Below are positions 63,206 to 64,000 of a stretch of 64,000 nt of DNA, piece by piece; the first letter of the stretch is position 1, and the number at the start of each line of letters is the position of its first letter. Location: NCBI GenBank assembly GCA_964017185.1, contig OZ024872.1:61001817-61065816 (forward strand), given 5' to 3'. The notes under the pieces are model-generated. The model worked only from the letters and a program-made list of their open reading frames with translations, searched no databases and had not been told where the DNA came from. Both the position numbers and the translations under genes were made by a program. Source of the DNA: Rugalucina vietnamica. Taxonomy: Eukaryota; Mollusca; Bivalvia; Lucinida; Lucinidae.

Positions 63206-64000
63206 CCTTTTTATAAAGAGGACCACTATACATTGCTACACACAAAATATGAAAGCTCTGGGCCTTGTGGTTTCGGAGAAAAAGATTTTTTTTATGTTTT
63301 TCCCATGACGCCCCCGGGGCGGGGCCCGTATGGACCCCTGGGGCACAGTTGGAAGGATTTATAAAGAGGACCACTATACATTGCTACACACAAAATATGA
63401 AATCTCTTTGCCATGTGGTTTTGGAGAAGATATTTCAACGTTTTTCCCAATGTATGTCTATGGGAGCTAATGACCCCCGGGCAGGGCCATTTTAAACTCC
63501 AGGTGCATGGTTGGCAGGATTTATAAAGAGGACCACTACAAATTGTTACATTTAAAATATAAAAGCTCTGGTCCTTGTAGTTGCGGAGAAGAAGATTGTT
63601 TATGTTTTTCCCCTGACGCCCAATTGGCGGGGCCCTTATGGACCCCAGGGGCATGGTTGGCAGGATTTATATAGAGGACCACTATACATTGCTACACACA
63701 AAATAAGAAAGCTCTGGGCCTTGTGGTTTCAGAGAAGAATATATTTTTATGTTTTTCCCATGACGCCCCCGGGGCGAGGCCCGTATGGACCCCAGGGGCA
63801 CGGTTGGCAGGATTTTTAAAGTGGACTACTATACATTGCTATACACAAAATATTTAAGCTCTGGGCCATGTGGTTTCGGAGAAGAAGATTTTTTTTTATG
63901 TTTTTCCCATTGTATGTCTATGGGAGATACATGTAATGACCCCCGGGGCGGGGCCATTTTTGACCCCAGGGGCAGGGTTGCCAGGATTTATAAAGAGGAC
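63206..64000 (+). repeat. Tandem array, about 150-160-bp unit, runs off the window
   Basis: 'TTTATAAAGAGGACCACTATACATTG' recurs near 63207, 63357, 63518, 63665, 63812 and 63985, each followed by 'AAAGCTCTGGGCC' and a 'GACCCC.GGGGC' segment. Its 'TATGTCTATGGGAG' and 'TTTC.GAGAAGAAGATTTTT' phrases echo the 1-1015 array. Confidence 0.9.

Overview
This is animal nuclear DNA: spliced genes with canonical GT/AG introns, AT-rich sequence, many microsatellites and a very heavy load of mobile elements. Several repeat types (tails with repeated GGACGAC plus an 'AGGTGAGC' hairpin, arrays of 'GACCTTGACC' units, Penelope-like and PIF/Harbinger elements) together with membrane SUEL-type lectin exons suggest a mollusc, most likely a bivalve. 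That placement is an inference from repeat style, not from a marker gene.

Three host genes can be assembled by hand from phase-compatible exons. (1) A ribonuclease T2 (RNASET2-like) on the + strand, 2844-24475, nine exons, 248 residues from signal peptide to stop. (2) A transmembrane SUEL-lectin receptor on the - strand, 29105-25173, built from two pairs of [Cys-rich exon + SUEL exon], a 42-nt linker exon and a membrane/tail exon; its 5' end is not found. (3) A COX20-like cytochrome-oxidase assembly factor on the - strand, 55529-46346, five exons, 160 residues. A coiled-coil terminal exon at 1241-1552 may belong to a fourth gene.

The rest is mobile DNA. RNASET2 intron 7 holds a 5,979-bp PIF/Harbinger element with TAA target duplications, a two-exon MADF/Myb-like ORF and a DDE transposase with one frameshift. 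RNASET2 intron 5 holds a large imperfect palindrome and a Penelope-like reverse transcriptase. Two non-autonomous Harbinger-type elements (4744-6151 and 36936-39905) have long ACGT-rich ends and TWA target duplications. A hAT-type element (57780-59551) sits in one half of a tandem duplication whose other half preserves the empty site. Two elements near COX20 (54458-55434 and 55757-56422) have ends made of short tandem repeats and 8-bp target duplications. Two LINE fragments, tRNA-type SINEs, satellites and several hairpin MITE families fill the remainder.

The most unusual signal is one palindromic MITE family (here MITE-1: about 235 bp, GAGCC/GGCTC ends, 4-bp A/T-only target duplications, 15 fairly complete copies plus one remnant). 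In three unrelated genes four copies end 16-23 nt upstream of an exon, inside the 3' splice-site region; a fifth lies 13 nt from a 5' splice site, and a sixth is 24 nt past the COX20 stop codon. This looks like targeting of, or tolerance at, intron ends, and recalls introner behaviour.
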